Source: Zea mays
Lineage: Eukaryota; Streptophyta; Magnoliopsida; Poales; Poaceae
DNA length: 64,000 bases
Assembly (NCBI RefSeq): GCF_902167145.1
Contig: NC_050098.1
Span: 111,266,207 to 111,330,206, forward strand
Reading direction: 5' to 3'
The stretch's first letter is position 1. Each line of letters begins with the position of its first letter. The translations under genes were made by a program, and so were the position numbers. Below the pieces are notes generated by a model, which saw only the letters and a program-made list of their open reading frames with translations, was not told where the DNA came from and did no database searches. Below, piece after piece: positions 22,067 to 41,397 of the stretch.

Positions 22067-25000
22067 GATGTTTTCAAGTAGTTCATACACCTCGCACCCA
22101 TGCAAAGTTTAGTCATCAAGAAAGGGTCGGCCTCGCCTCAGCAAAGCCCGACCCTCCCTCGGGGGCTAAAAGGGGGGAACCCCCTCTGCGTCAAAATTTT
22201 CCTCGAAAAAAGATCTCTTTTAGCAGAATATCTTTCGTGCTTTTTGACTACTTCGAAAAGCGGATCCTGAAAACGACGGAGTACACGTAAGCAGCCAAGG
22301 CTGACCGAGCCGAGGGACTCCTACGCCTCCGGGATACGGATACCTCACTCATCACCTTCTGCGATAAGTAACTCGCGTTCGGATAAAGTGATCCCGTGGA
22401 CCGAACAAGTCTTTACGTTCGGAAGCTCTTCTGCCGAAGCGGTCCTTCAAGCCTTCTCGACTGAGTCGGAGACAGGGCCTCATGGACGGGTGAAAGTACG
22501 CGTAAGCGGCAAGGCCGACCGAGCCGAGGGACTCCCACGCCTCCGGGATACAGATACCTCACTCATCACCTTCCGCGAGAAGCAGCTCTCGCTCGCACAA
22601 ACATCCCTGTTACCGACAAAAAGTCCAGATGCTCGAAATAAGAGGAAAGGAGACGCAGCTTTACAACGCAGCGAGGGTGTGTTCTCTGGCCTCAGCGGCC
22701 GCAGAAGGCACACGCTACAAGATAATCTGATCCTGCAGGCTCGGGTCTTCACGCTGGAAGGGGGCTGTAGCACCCTCGGCATCGACGATGCCTTCAGCAA
22801 GATCCGACCCAGCCTCGGACGGCGACATGGTCCAGGGACTTCTCCGGGAATCCGGCCCGAGCAGGCGGCTCGGCCGGTTACCCCAGGGGCCTCGGCTAAC
22901 CATCTTCCAAGGGCACCAGCCCGGTCCGAGGCCTCGGCTGGTCAACTCCGGCGTCGATCCTGCTGACGGACAACCCGGCCAGGCTCCGGCCAACCAGGTT
23001 CTCATCTTCGAGCCAACTCCGCCTCTGTTCGTGCTGATATCGCTACCCCTGGCCTCGGCTCATCAAAGAGTGGCCGAGGGGTCTCTTTAACTAAGCTAGA
23101 GGAGCCTCAGACGACAAGGCCGATCGAGCCGAGGGACTCCTACGCCTCCGGGATACGGATACCTCACTCGTCACCTTGACACGGGGCGACTCATGCTTGG
23201 TGAAGCGGTTCAGATAATCAACAGGCGAGACTTAGTGCTCGAAAATGAGGAAAAAACACAGCTCCGTGCCGAAATTACATACATGTTCAGGCCTCGACAG
23301 CCACAATGAACAAGCACACTGGCATCCAAAGTGCCATTACAAACGGAACTCCGGTTCCCCCTCCGCAGGTACGAACAACCCCACTCCATGGGGGAAGGCC
23401 TGCGAAGCAACGGAAAACCGACGAACGGCGCGCCGTCACCTGCTCCAGCAGCGGCGACGACGACGACTTCTGCTCCAGGGGGCCGAACAGCGGCAGCACT
23501 GACCTCAGGGCGGATGCTGCCGTCAGGAGGCCCCCGCCCATGCCGAAACTTGTGAGGCAAGGACGGGCAGAAGGCCGTAAAGTTGGAGGTCAGTCCGTGG
23601 CCGGCCCTGGCTACCACGCCGGCGGAAGAACCTCTTCCAGCTACCGTGGCAGACGCCGGCGCCGCGAGCGGCTCCGAAGCCACTCGCGTCCGAAAGCCGG
23701 GCACGCTGCAGCTGCCAGCGCCACGGACGACAACCGCTCCTCCCCCCCATCACTGAGTGAAGGAGCGGGCCACCGCCCACGCAGGGGCCGACCCCAACTC
23801 GGCACACTCCCCTCCCCAGCCTTGGTGATGAAAATCCTTGAGGCTGAGGGAGGGGCAGAGGCCGCAGCCCGGCTCGCTTTCCCCCACCATCAAGCTGGAG
23901 GTCACCATCCTGGGTGACCGCCGGTGGAGGGGTGCAGCCGGGCTGCATGATGAAAATCCTTGAAGCCGAACGATGGCTGAAAGGTACCAACTCCCGCGGA
24001 GTTGCGTTCCTCCAACGATGAGGCGAAAAGACGACGGATACCCCCCATCCGGGGGCTTGGGAGGTGGAAAGACGCGACGCATAAGGGAGGAAGAAGACAT
24101 GGTTGCCTTCCGAAAGGGGTCGCCCTCCTTTTAAAGGCAACTCTCCCTGCGTGCGCCCCCAAACGCCACGGGCTGAGTCTTCTCCAACACGCTCCAAGGC
24201 CCTCCCCTGCGGCGCGGGGGCTGGGTCCCGCATGTCATGCAAACCGGCTCAGAGCAGAAGAAGCCAAAGCGCCGCGCGTGGTGCACACAACCGCCCAGCG
24301 GTTACAAGCGACCCCCCACTTTTGCCCAGACCAACGGGCAGAAGGAGTGGGCAGCCATGCAGGCGGCATGCAACCGCGCCAAGTGGACACGCTTCTCCGA
24401 CTCCCAACGCGCCAGCATGGAGGCCCAGGCCCACGCGTCACGCAACCGGCGCGCCGGATGCTGCATGCAGGCAACTGCACCGCCACTTGCGCCACCGTCG
24501 CGCCTCTTCGGTTGCGGAACCAATGCCGCGACTCAAGGCGACCCAGCGCACGACCCAGCGACGCCAGCCTGGCGCGACAGTCAATGCGGCCAAAAGTGGG
24601 CCGGCAGTAATGACGGTGGCAGGCGGGCGGGAGCAGCGGTCACGTCGTCAGCCAGGCTCACGTCCCATTCAGGGGCAGCAAGAGAGCCTCCTCTCACGGC
24701 GTGAAGACGGCGCACCCGTGATCCGTCCCTCGAACGGCTCGCGCACGCGCAACGGCCGCCCCGCCAACACTCACCCCGTCGCATTAACTCCGTGGCGGGA
24801 CAGGCGGCAGGAGAAGCGGGCGACGCTTCGCCTTCGCCGTAATAACCGCGCCAAAAAAGGTACGCCACGTCGTTCGATTTCGTATCCTTTTCCTTTTTTC
24901 CTCTTTCTCTATCTCTTGCAACAGGGACCGGGAAAGGGGGATACCCCGAAAAGGATCCTTCCCTGTGAAGGAACCGGGCTCCGAGCCCCCCCTACTGATC

Positions 25001-25915
25001 AGAGGTTCGAAGGCTGGCCCTCCGAGGGGTTCAACAGTCGCCTCAGATCGCGTGGGCCCTACACCCACTACTGGTCAGAGGTTTGAAGGCCGGCCCCCCG
25101 AAGGGCTCCACGGCCGCCTCAGGCTACTCGGGCTCCGCGCCCATTACTGATTAGGGGTTCGAAGGCTGGCCCCCGAAGGGTTCACAGTCGCCTCAGACGC
25201 CGAGCGAGGGATGACCAGGGGTACGTTCGATACATAACCAAGGCTCGGGCTGCGCTCCCGAGGTACCCTAGGACATTTCCGAGACCAGCGGGAGCGATCT
25301 TGTAACGGAATCCCATCGGAGGGAGGCATCGAGCCCTCGGACCCCGTCGCCAGGGGACCGGGTCCGGCAGATCACCTGCAGGTACTTTTGGGCGTGCCTC
25401 TGGGCCCCTAGCCGACCCCCAACGAACGGGGCACGGACGTCCACTCGGATTACCCGCTTGTAGCTCACCAGAGACACCGTGTTCGGTGCCCATCGAGGGT
25501 AACATGGCGCACTCCCCCCCCTCCTCCTTGCGGAAAGGCGACGTAGGGGCGTATGTAAAAAGCCGAGTCTGTCCCTGATCGCCCTCTCGCCCTGTGCGGA
25601 GGCTCGGGGGCTGCTCTCGCAAACCCGGCTCCGGCCGAACCGTTGACAGCGTCAACATACCAGCCCGAGAGCTTGGGCCCCGACCGTGCACCCGGGCTAC
25701 GGCCAGTTCGCATGAGGGAACAACCAGACCAGCCGAAGCGTTACGCAAGGCATTAAGACCTCGAAGGAGTGAAACCACTCCTCCGAGGCCTCAGGGGCTA
25801 CACCCGGCGGGTGCGCTCGCGCGCACCCACCGGAACAAAATGCAACCGAGAAAGGCTGGTCCCCTTGCAAAAAAGTGCGACGAAAGCCTCAAAGCGAGTG
25901 CTAACACTCCCTTCG
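22067..25915 (+). other. Long 3' non-coding tail of the Tat element with internal repeats
   Basis: About 3.85 kb separates the integrase stop from the polypurine tract. A direct repeat of about 65 bp (core GAGCCGAGGGACTCC then GGATACGGATACCTCACTC) occurs at about 22,291, 22,510 and 23,113. Three tandem copies of a 76-bp unit start at 24,993, 25,069 and 25,145. GC-rich ORFs occur on both strands (minus 23,523-24,242, 239 codons; plus 24,103-25,086, 327 codons), with no domain I recognise. Tat elements often carry extra, sometimes antisense, ORFs here, but these may be chance frames. Confidence 0.75.
24993..25205. repeat. 76-bp tandem repeat, three units, in the Tat 3' tail
   Basis: Units start at 24,993, 25,069 and 25,145 with TACTGRTCAGAGGTTYGAAG and end with CGCCTCAGR plus a variable end. 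The third is shortened. Confidence 0.8.
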
Positions 25916-25930
25916 AGGCTCGGGGGCTAC
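25916..25930 (+). other. Polypurine tract of the Tat element
   Basis: GAGGCTCGGGGGCTAC ends directly at the TG that opens the 3' LTR. Confidence 0.7.
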
Positions 25931-27659
25931 TGTCGGGGACCATAATTAGGGGTACCCTCAAGACGCCTAATTCTCAGCTGGTAACCCCCATCAGCATAAA
26001 GCTGCAGAGGCCTGATGGGTGCGATTAAGTCAGGGATCAGTCCATACGAGCGACTTGATCACGCCTCGCCCGAGCCTAGCCTCGGACAAGGGCAGCCGAC
26101 CCCGAGGGATTTCCGTCTCGCCCGAGGCCCCCCTTTAACGGCGGACACATCTCCGGCTCGCCCGAGGCCTTGCCTTCGCTAAGAAGCAACCCTGACTAAA
26201 TCGCCGCACCGACCGACCAAGTCGCAGGAGCATTTAACGCAAAGGTGGCCTGACACCTTTATCCTGACGTGCGCCCCCCGGCAGAGCCGAAGTGACCGCC
26301 GTCACTTCGCCGCTCCACTGACCGGTCTGACAGAAGGACAGCGCCGCCTGAGCCACTCCGACTGCAGTGCACTCGACAGAGTGAGACTGACAGGCAGTCA
26401 GGCCTTGCCAAAGGCGCCATAGGAAACTCCGCTCCGCCCGACCCAGGGCTCGGACTCGGGCTAAGCCCCGGAAGACGGCGAACTCCGCTCCGCCCGACCC
26501 AGGGCTCGGACTCGGGCTAAGCCCCGGAAGACGGCGAACTCCGCTCCGCCCGACCCAGGGCTCGGACTCGGGCTAAGCCCCGGAAGACGGCGAACTCCGC
26601 TCTGCCCGACCCAGGGCTCGGACTCGGGCTAAGCCCCGGAAGACGGCGAACTCCGCTCCGCCTGACCCAGGGCTCGGACTCGAGCTAAGCCCCGGAAGAC
26701 GGCGATCTCCGCTCCGCCCGACCCAGGGCTCGGACTCGGGCTAAGCCCCGGAAGACGGCGAATTCCGCTCCGCCCGACCCAGGGCTCGGACTCGGGCTCA
26801 GCCCCAGAAGACGACGAACTCCGCTTCGCCCGACCCCAGGGCTCGGACTCCGCCCTGGCCTCTGCCGAACGACCTCCGCCTCGCCCGACCCAGGGGCTCG
26901 GGCTCGGCCCCAGCAACGGAAGACAGACTCGACCCCAGCTTCGGAGGAGCCCCCACGTCGCCCGGCCTCGGGCGTGGGCCCGCCACGTCAACAGGGAGCG
27001 CCATCATCACCCTACCCCGAGCCAACTCGGACCGCAGAGAACAAGACCGGTGTCCCATCTGGCTAGCTCCGCCAGATAGGCAATGATGGCGCCCCGCGTG
27101 CCCTATGACAACGGCAGCTCTCAGCTCCCTTACGGAAGCAGGGGGACGTCAGCAAGGACTTGACCGCTCCGACAGCTGTCCCTCCGCCAAGCTCCGTTGC
27201 TCCTCCGACAGCCACGACATCACACCAGCAGGGTGCCAAGATCTCTCCGGCTGCCACATTGGCATGTACTTAGGGCGCTAGCTCTCCCTCCGCTAGACAC
27301 GTAGCACTCTGCTACACCCCCATTGTAAACCTGGATCCTCTCCTTACGACTATAAAAGGAAGGACCAGGGCCTTCTTAGAGAGGGTTGGCCGCGCGGGAG
27401 CGAGGACGGGACAGGCGCTCTCTTGGGGCCGCTCGCTTCCCTCACCCGCGTGGACGCTTGTAACCCCCTACTGCAAGCGCACCCGACCTGGGCGCGGGAC
27501 GAACACGAAGGCCGCGGGATTTCCACCTCTCTCACGCCCGTCTCCGGCCACCTCGCCTTCCCCCCTTCGCGCTCGCCCACGCGCTCGACCCATCTGGGCT
27601 GGGGCACGCGGCACACTCACTCGTCGACTTAGGGACCCCCCGGTCTCGAAACGCCGACA
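25931..27659 (+). repeat. 3' LTR of the Tat element (1729 bp)
   Basis: It matches the LTR at 13,667 almost base for base outside the tandem array, which here has eight units of 56 bp (from 26,425 in steps of 56). It closes AACGCCGACA and is followed by the ATTAG target duplication. Confidence 0.93.
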
Positions 27660-27664
27660 ATTAG

Positions 27665-28115
27665 CGCAAATATGGTTCACAGACTTATTATTGAAATCTA
27701 ACAGAGAAAAGTGGAACAAGCCTCCGCAATCATAGTCTTTACTAATAAATTGTCTAGACTTAGACACAACCATTTTATTGGAATCCAAAACTACCTTGAA
27801 CCCATCTCTACATAGAAGGGTTCCGCTCATGAGATTCTTGTGTATAGAAGGGACATGCTGCACGTTCTTCAGCTGCACGATCTTTCTCGAAGTAAACTAC
27901 AGTTTCACCATGCCAATGCCATGAACAGAAGCATGTGACCCATTCCCCATTAGGACGGAGGAATCCCGGGCACCCTGATAAGAAGAGAACAAATTAATGT
28001 CAGAACATACATGAACATTAGCACCAATATCAAGCCACCAACTAGGTGATTTAAATACTGAGAAGATGAAAGGTAGATTACCATACCCTTTGTCTTCCTC
28101 ATTAATAGCGATCAT
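27665..28115 (-). pseudogene. Copia protease and pre-integrase region
   Basis: The frame starts with an ATG that overlaps the gag stop (ATGA at 28,112-28,115). The protease motif reads WWLDIGANVHVC, with Ile where the catalytic D-T/S-G requires Thr or Ser, so this copy is probably inactive. A TAG at 27,897 interrupts the frame before the pre-integrase part (VQLKNVQHVPSIHKNL). The reading runs to 27,665 and continues at 13,661 across the Tat insertion. Confidence 0.85.
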
Positions 28116-28969
28116 TGTGTTGACATTCCCTTTTTGCCACGGCGATCCGCTCGATCAGGACATTCCTTGGCAAAATGACCCGTCTCACCACATGTGAAAC
28201 ATGTCAGTTCAGCCTTGTTCTTCTTCTTCTTGAAGTTGGTAGTTTTGTTGGCCTTGTTAGATTTTGTCTTCCCTTTGCCCTTGTTATGGTTCTTCTGAAC
28301 CATGTTGGCGCTGGAGTGGCCCTTGCCTCCTTTAGATCTCGTGTCCTTAGCCCGAGCTTTGTCTTCAACATCCAGAGACGCTATCAGATTTTCAACTGAT
28401 ATCTCCTGTCTCTTATGTTTCAGAGATGTGGCGAAGTTCCTCCATGTAGAAGGAAACTTTGCAATAATGCATCCAGCCACAAATCGGTCAGGAAGGACAA
28501 TCTTAAGGTGGTCGAGCTCCTTGGCAATACACTGTATTTCATGAGCTTGCTCTATAATAGAGAGATTATCAGCCATCTTATAATCATGAAAGCTCTCCAT
28601 GATATACAGGTCACTGCCAGCATCTGATACACCATACTTAGTAGTAAGTGCATCCCACAACTCTTTCTCGTATGTGTGTTGTATATTCGCATCAACCAGA
28701 CGGTCAACAAGGGCGCTAAGAACTGCTCCCGTAAAGATAGTATTGGCATGGTCGTATTCTTTCTCCTGTTCAGGAGTCAGTCCACCCTCAGGTTTGCCTT
28801 TACTAACATGGAACACATTCATAGCAGTAAGCCAGAGTGTGGTCTTGACTTGCCACCTCTTAAAGTGCATACCATTGAATTTTTCTGGCTTCAGCGCGTC
28901 GGCAAAAGCGGACATAGTTAAACTAGGAAATTGTCTACAATAAGGTTTTTGGATTGTTGAAGTATTAGA
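28112..28969 (-). CDS. Copia Gag
   Basis: The frame is open from within the 5' LTR. A Met at 28,971 would be encoded in the last 18 bp of the LTR (ATGTCTAATACTTCAACA on the minus strand). The next in-frame Met, before AFADALKPEKFNG, is at 28,915. The body is the UBN2/gag type (FKRWQVKTTLWL, LWDALTTKYG), and a CCHC zinc knuckle CFTCGETGHFAKEC lies near the C-terminus. It stops at 28,112. Gag packages element RNA. The true start is uncertain between the two Met codons. Confidence 0.88.
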   Translation of the reverse strand, partial: SNTSTIQKPYCRQFPSLTMSAFADALKPEKFNGMHFKRWQVKTTLWLTAMNVFHVSKGKPEGGLTPEQEKEYDHANTIFTGAVLSALVDRLVDANIQHTYEKELWDALTTKYGVSDAGSDLYIMESFHDYKMADNLSIIEQAHEIQCIAKELDHLKIVLPDRFVAGCIIAKFPSTWRNFATSLKHKRQEISVENLIASLDVEDKARAKDTRSKGGKGHSSANMVQKNHNKGKGKTKSNKANKTTNFKKKKNKAELTCFTCGETGHFAKECPDRADRRGKKGMSTQ

Positions 28970-29844
28970 CATTTTCCAGATTAAATTCTGAATATAAATC
29001 ATGACCAAATCAGAAGAACTGAAGTATAAGGTCAAATCAGATGATGCGTACTGATCAAACATACTGGTAGATGACACGGACCTGAAGCAGCAGGGTCGAC
29101 GACATCGAAGCAGCAGGGTCGATGAAGTCGAAGCAGCAGGGCCGATGAAGTCGAATCAACGGGGTCGACGATAAGATCACGAGCAGTCGCGTGAGGATGT
29201 TTCCCAAAAACCTTATTCGCCCTCTCCCGGTGCAGGATCTCAAAGGCGAAGGGTTCCAAAGACCTTCTCTCCCGAGCGCATATGCACGTCGGCAGTCAGG
29301 ATGAAGAGAACTACGATGGCGGCGTAGTTGTGAGCAGAGGCGAAAACCTAAGTTGCGCTGGATGGATTTGACGTTGGCTACCAGGCACCTTATATAGGGT
29401 CGAGTCCGCGAACCGATAACTATATGCGATTTGATCTGCACGCGAAAAAATCGCGTTCAGTTCAGATCCTTATAGCGATCAGTTAGGATTCTAAACTTAA
29501 CAGCCAAGCAACCAAAAAATAAAATGACAAAAGGAAGCCGCGCCCCCGCAAGGCGAGGGGCCGGATTTCGGCGGACCATTCACGTGCATGTCGTGCGCCT
29601 GCGCCCTTCGCCCTGGCGAGGCGAGGCGAGCGAGTGCGCGCGTGTGGTTCTCCACACTCTCTCCTCTCATCCATGACTTGGTGAGTGAGTGTAGTCTCCA
29701 TATTTAAACTAGTTCTACTCCACTAGGACTAGCAATATGGCACTATTGATCCACCATTCCCTAGCCATACCCATACATGGGCTTTTGAGATTTTTCTAGG
29801 ATTTAATTGAATTTCTCAATTGGGCCTGGCCCATAAATCCAACA
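28955..29844 (-). repeat. 5' LTR of the copia element (890 bp)
   Basis: It opens and closes as the LTR at 9614 and differs by scattered substitutions and small indels, including extra copies of the GAAGCAGCAGGGTCGA motif near 29,085-29,150. Target duplication GAAGA follows at 29,845. Confidence 0.9.
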
Positions 29845-29849
29845 GAAGA

Positions 29850-30252
29850 GAGGGAGAGGAAAGTTGATGCACGGGAAAGGGAAATGAGAGGGAGAGGGGG
29901 TGGGGGCGCATGGAGGGGAGGGGCACCAGGGCCACGCCTGGGCCGTGCCGCGGGCCGGGCCGACAACCCACTGCTCGCTCTCGCTTACCTCTAATCGCAT
30001 TTAAATCGTGAACCAAAAACCGAAACGATACAAATACGCGATTATACACAACATCGGACAAAATAAATATGCTTCGGCATGATGCAACAACCATATCGAC
30101 TTAGGTTTTGTTTACACGCGATACGGACACCCGTCCCTATACTGCTTTGAAAATAGGAGAAAGGAGCGAAACGAGAAGAGAAAAGAGAGTAACGCCTGAA
30201 TTTGGTGAATATCAGAGACGGAAATTTATACCCCCAAATTCAAGGAGTTACA
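29850..30252 (-). repeat. Minus-strand chromovirus-type LTR, 5' portion (continues at 9613-8066)
   Basis: On the minus strand it opens TGTAACTCCTTGAATTTGGG at 30,252 and runs to the copia target site at 29,850. The reading then jumps to 9613. It cuts the short gag stub of the next element, so it inserted there. Confidence 0.6.
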
Positions 30253-30892
30253 CTTCGTCTACAGAGGTGGTGGCCCTGGTGATCCCCTTCTTAGGAGCCA
30301 TCGTGGGAGCTGTTCGGAGCACGAACGGTGGGTGCCAAAGGTTGGAACATAAATCTGTAATCCAAACACTCAAGAGAGAAAATGCAAATAACACAGTAAG
30401 GCGGCGAGATGCTTGAGCAGTATATTGCCAAAGCGTGTCCGGAGTGCTACAGGACCGGGGTATTTATAGGGGTAGACGGGGTTAGGTAAACCAAGTGTCG
30501 TAATGCCCCTATCTACTAACTATATTCCCGCCACGCACTGTACATCAAGGTAATTACAGGATAGTGAGTACGGATCCTTAATTACACCAGATTTGGTACC
30601 CTCCTGGGTCGCTTATAGGTGAGCCCGCTGAGGGCAGATACTTTACACAGTGGTCGCAAGAGTGTGAGGTCTGACAGGCATCGTTGTAAGTTGTCATCTA
30701 GCCCTGCTAAGGCTCCAGGCGTCCGAGGAAAGTCCCTTCGCAAGTGAGCCTGCATGGTTGACTTCGCCGCCATACTCAAAGGTTGTGTTTTCATGCCTTC
30801 AGCAACGTTTTTGGGCCTTCGCCTTTCTTTTGCTATAGTTTTAACAGTTCGGAGACCAGATTGAGGGGGTGTTATGTCTTCTCACCAACAAT
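30253..30892 (-). repeat. Minus-strand LTR with primer binding site and 5' gag stub
   Basis: On the minus strand the LTR opens TGTTGGTGAGAAGACATAAC at 30,892, has a TATA-like CTATAAATA near 30,460 and ends near 30,341. TTTGGCACCCACCGTTCG (about 30,322-30,339) then sits at the PBS position. An ATG at 30,301 opens a 17-codon frame (MAPKKGITRATT...), apparently a gag start cut at 30,252 by the next LTR. The PBS and MAPKK start recall maize Cinful/Zeon-type elements, but that naming is tentative. Confidence 0.55.
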
Positions 30893-31043
30893 AGACAACA
30901 TTGTTGATAGAATAAAGTTTAAAATAGAAAATGTGATAAAAAAAACTACTGACACAGCCTAACCAATAGTGCGTACAGTTGTAGCACCTCCATTATTCAA
31001 ATTGTACTGTCGCGCTCTTGCTCTCTCTCTCTCTACTAGTAGA

Positions 31044-31524
31044 GACGTTAGGCCGATTCCAGCAAGGATCTGTAAAGCGTTCTCTACGCCAAATTTAGCG
31101 GATGCAACCGTGCGCAATGCCTCTAACAAGGTTTGCTAAAGGAGACTGTAAAATTTAGAGCTCGCCAAGAATCCTCTAAACGTAGCGGACGAAGAAGCGT
31201 CCTGTATAGCTGACATCTGCATCAATGTCAGTGTGCTTGTGTCCTTCTTATACTAAAAAACGATTACGACTGTACATGATGTGATGGATACATGCTGGCA
31301 GACATGTACGATCATGACTATACATAACGTGATGTCATATGAAATTATTTTTTAAGGTGAAACACAATGCAAAATTCGAAGTTTGATAATACTGTAGATA
31401 TAAAGGACGTTGCTGGAGATGAAAAAAATATAGGGGATGAAATCTTTTAGAGAATGCTGTAAATAATAGAGAATATTTCTTTAAATGATGAAATTTAGAG
31501 TACGCTGTTGGAGACCGCCTTAGA
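31044..31524. repeat. Possible degenerate fold-back transposon (MITE)
   Basis: The left end (TTAGGCCGATTCCAGCAAG) resembles the reverse complement of the right end (TAAGGCGGTCTCCAACAGC), and TAAATTTAGAG-type words occur inside on both sides. No clear target duplication is visible. Confidence 0.35.
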
Positions 31525-31778
31525 AAGAGAGGGTGTGAAACATGCATGCATGAGCTGTTCCAGATGGAGGTCTGTGTTTTCACCGTCGCGCTCCTACTAC
31601 ACTAGAGCAGTACGTACTACAGTACTATACTAGTAGTAGACCGCTGGCTACGGGCCGCTAGATAATGATGACACGAGGCAGCGAGGCCTGGATAGGAACC
31701 TGCCACTGCCATCTGCGGATGCCGGCCAGACTCGTCGACGCGACAGGGCACGCGTGCGTCCGTGCGTGACAGCTGCGC

Positions 31779-31799
31779 AGAGAGAGAGAGAGAGAGAGA
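31779..31799. repeat. (AG)n microsatellite
   Basis: About ten uninterrupted AG units. Confidence 0.95.
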
Positions 31800-32164
31800 C
31801 GGAGCTAGGTTAGCTTTTTGCCGTCGCTGTGACGGGTCACATCGCCATTGACGTCTCCACTGTACTGCTGCTGCTCCTCGCCGGGGCCGGTCGACTCTGC
31901 GGCTCTGCCTGCTTGGTTGGGCCGGCGGACTCCCGGACGACGGTGACACCGACGCAAACGTACAGAGCAGCCTCGCTCCGATCTGTCGTTTCGATCGCTC
32001 CGTCTCCTCGCACGCGCCGACTCCTGGACTGCCTCGCGCTTGCGTGGGCCGAGCTCCTGGGCCAGGGAACCACCCCGCGTTCTTTAAACAAGCCATAGCC
32101 CACAGGTGAAGTGGGCTGTGGTCGCAGCTGAGGCCCGAACACGAGCAACAGTTCTATATAACAG

Positions 32165-32290
32165 CCTTAAGAACTTGTTTGAGAACTCCATTTTCTGAAA
32201 GGTTTCCTATTTTTCCAAGAAAAAATAAACTAGTTTCTCTTAGAAAAATAGAAATTCCTTAAAAATAGGGTTCCAAAACTAACCCTAACT
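32165..32290. repeat. Possible fold-back MITE downstream of the UBP8-like gene
   Basis: The left half (AAGAACTTGTTTGAGAACTCC...CCTATTTTT) roughly mirrors the right half (AAAAATAGGGTTCCAAAACTAACC). It ends about 290 bp beyond the gene's stop codon, in or near the 3' UTR. Confidence 0.4.
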
Positions 32291-32576
32291 GTGTTGAGAA
32301 TCTGGGACGAAATATCTTCCCCACATGCCATTAGCCAAAATTTTACCGCTATCAGTTACAGGTGCTAAAAGGGAACGGAAAAAAAACAAAGGAATTTGCA
32401 ACGGAAGGAACCGCGACAAATTATCTCCCCCCTCTGAACCACATTGCCGCACAAACTCTTCCCCACCTGTTCTATTTCTCACTTCCGTTGCGGCATTGCC
32501 GCACAACTGTCCCCCTAAACCAATGAAACTATACACTGTCCGGGACTTGGGCTCAAAAATTGCCTCCACCGCCTCC

Positions 32577-40994
<8,418 letters not shown>

Positions 40995-41397
40995 TGCGGC
41001 CCGAGCTCCGCAGCGGGCGCGGCGGCGGGGCGAGGGGCTGGGATCGTCGTCGGGACGGAACTGGAAACGGAAAGGGGAAAGGAGGGGAGGGGAAGGGATG
41101 CGTGTGGGAGGGGAGCGAGCGGGCTTGGGGGTGGGGGCGTGCTGGGCCTGAAGTGAACAAGAAGGCGCCTGCCTGTGTTGGTCTGCCGAGTGGTGCTGGT
41201 GAGGAAGCAGCCGGAGGCCGGAGCCGCGTGCGTGGGGTGGGGCCGTGGGGGTGGCTCGTCAGATCGGATCGATCAGCATCGCGTTTGGATCCGGAAAAGG
41301 GATTCGTTTGGGCCGGGCCTACGTGTCAGAGGTAGTATATCCTGGCGTCGTGCTTTCGTTCACGTGTCATGCCTATCTCGCAGATACGCAGATACAG
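40995..41397 (-). promoter_or_regulatory. Probable 5' UTR and proximal promoter of the UBP8-like gene
   Basis: The 170 bp upstream of the ATG (minus strand) are pyrimidine- and GC-rich (TTTCCGTTTCCAGTTCC), like many grass 5' UTRs. No convincing TATA box is seen. Long plus-strand ORFs here (40,719-41,335) are GC-rich shadows of exon 1 and the leader. Confidence 0.45.

Larger units (their letters stand above)
13667..27659 (+). mobile_element. Complete Ty3/gypsy element of the Tat lineage (13,993 bp)
   Basis: Two LTRs (13,667-15,488 and 25,931-27,659) enclose PBS, gag, protease, RT, RNase H, a second archaeal-type RNase H, integrase, a 3.9 kb non-coding tail and a polypurine tract. The target duplication ATTAG is perfect (13,662-13,666 and 27,660-27,664). 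The extra RNase H and long 3' tail identify the Tat lineage. The LTRs look about 98-99% identical in the blocks I compared, so the insertion is fairly young, yet the coding frame already has three TAG, one TGA and one frameshift. Confidence 0.94.
9614..29844 (-). mobile_element. Complete Ty1/copia element, interrupted by a Tat gypsy insertion
   Basis: Two LTRs (9614-10,483 and 28,955-29,844) flank gag, protease, integrase and RT-RNase H frames on the minus strand. A perfect 5-bp target duplication, GAAGA, lies at 9609-9613 and 29,845-29,849. Removing the 14 kb gypsy insertion and its duplication leaves about 6.2 kb, a normal copia length. Domain order is gag-PR-INT-RT-RH, which defines Ty1/copia. 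Confidence 0.93.
30893..32164. other. Low-copy flank of the gene island, no gene recognised
   Basis: AT-rich sequence to about 31,600, then GC-rich to 32,150. Frames here on both strands (minus 32,096-31,617; plus 31,829-32,098) are arginine- and serine-rich with no domain I recognise. A CT run lies at about 31,015-31,034 and an AG run at 31,779-31,799. AGCCCAC...GTGGGCT at about 32,096-32,117 could form a short hairpin. Confidence 0.5.

Noticed and set aside
23306..25086. Plus-strand ORFs of 203, 202 and 327 codons in the Tat tail
   Set aside because: They overlap each other and minus-strand ORFs in GC-rich sequence without motifs; kept only as part of the non-coding tail.
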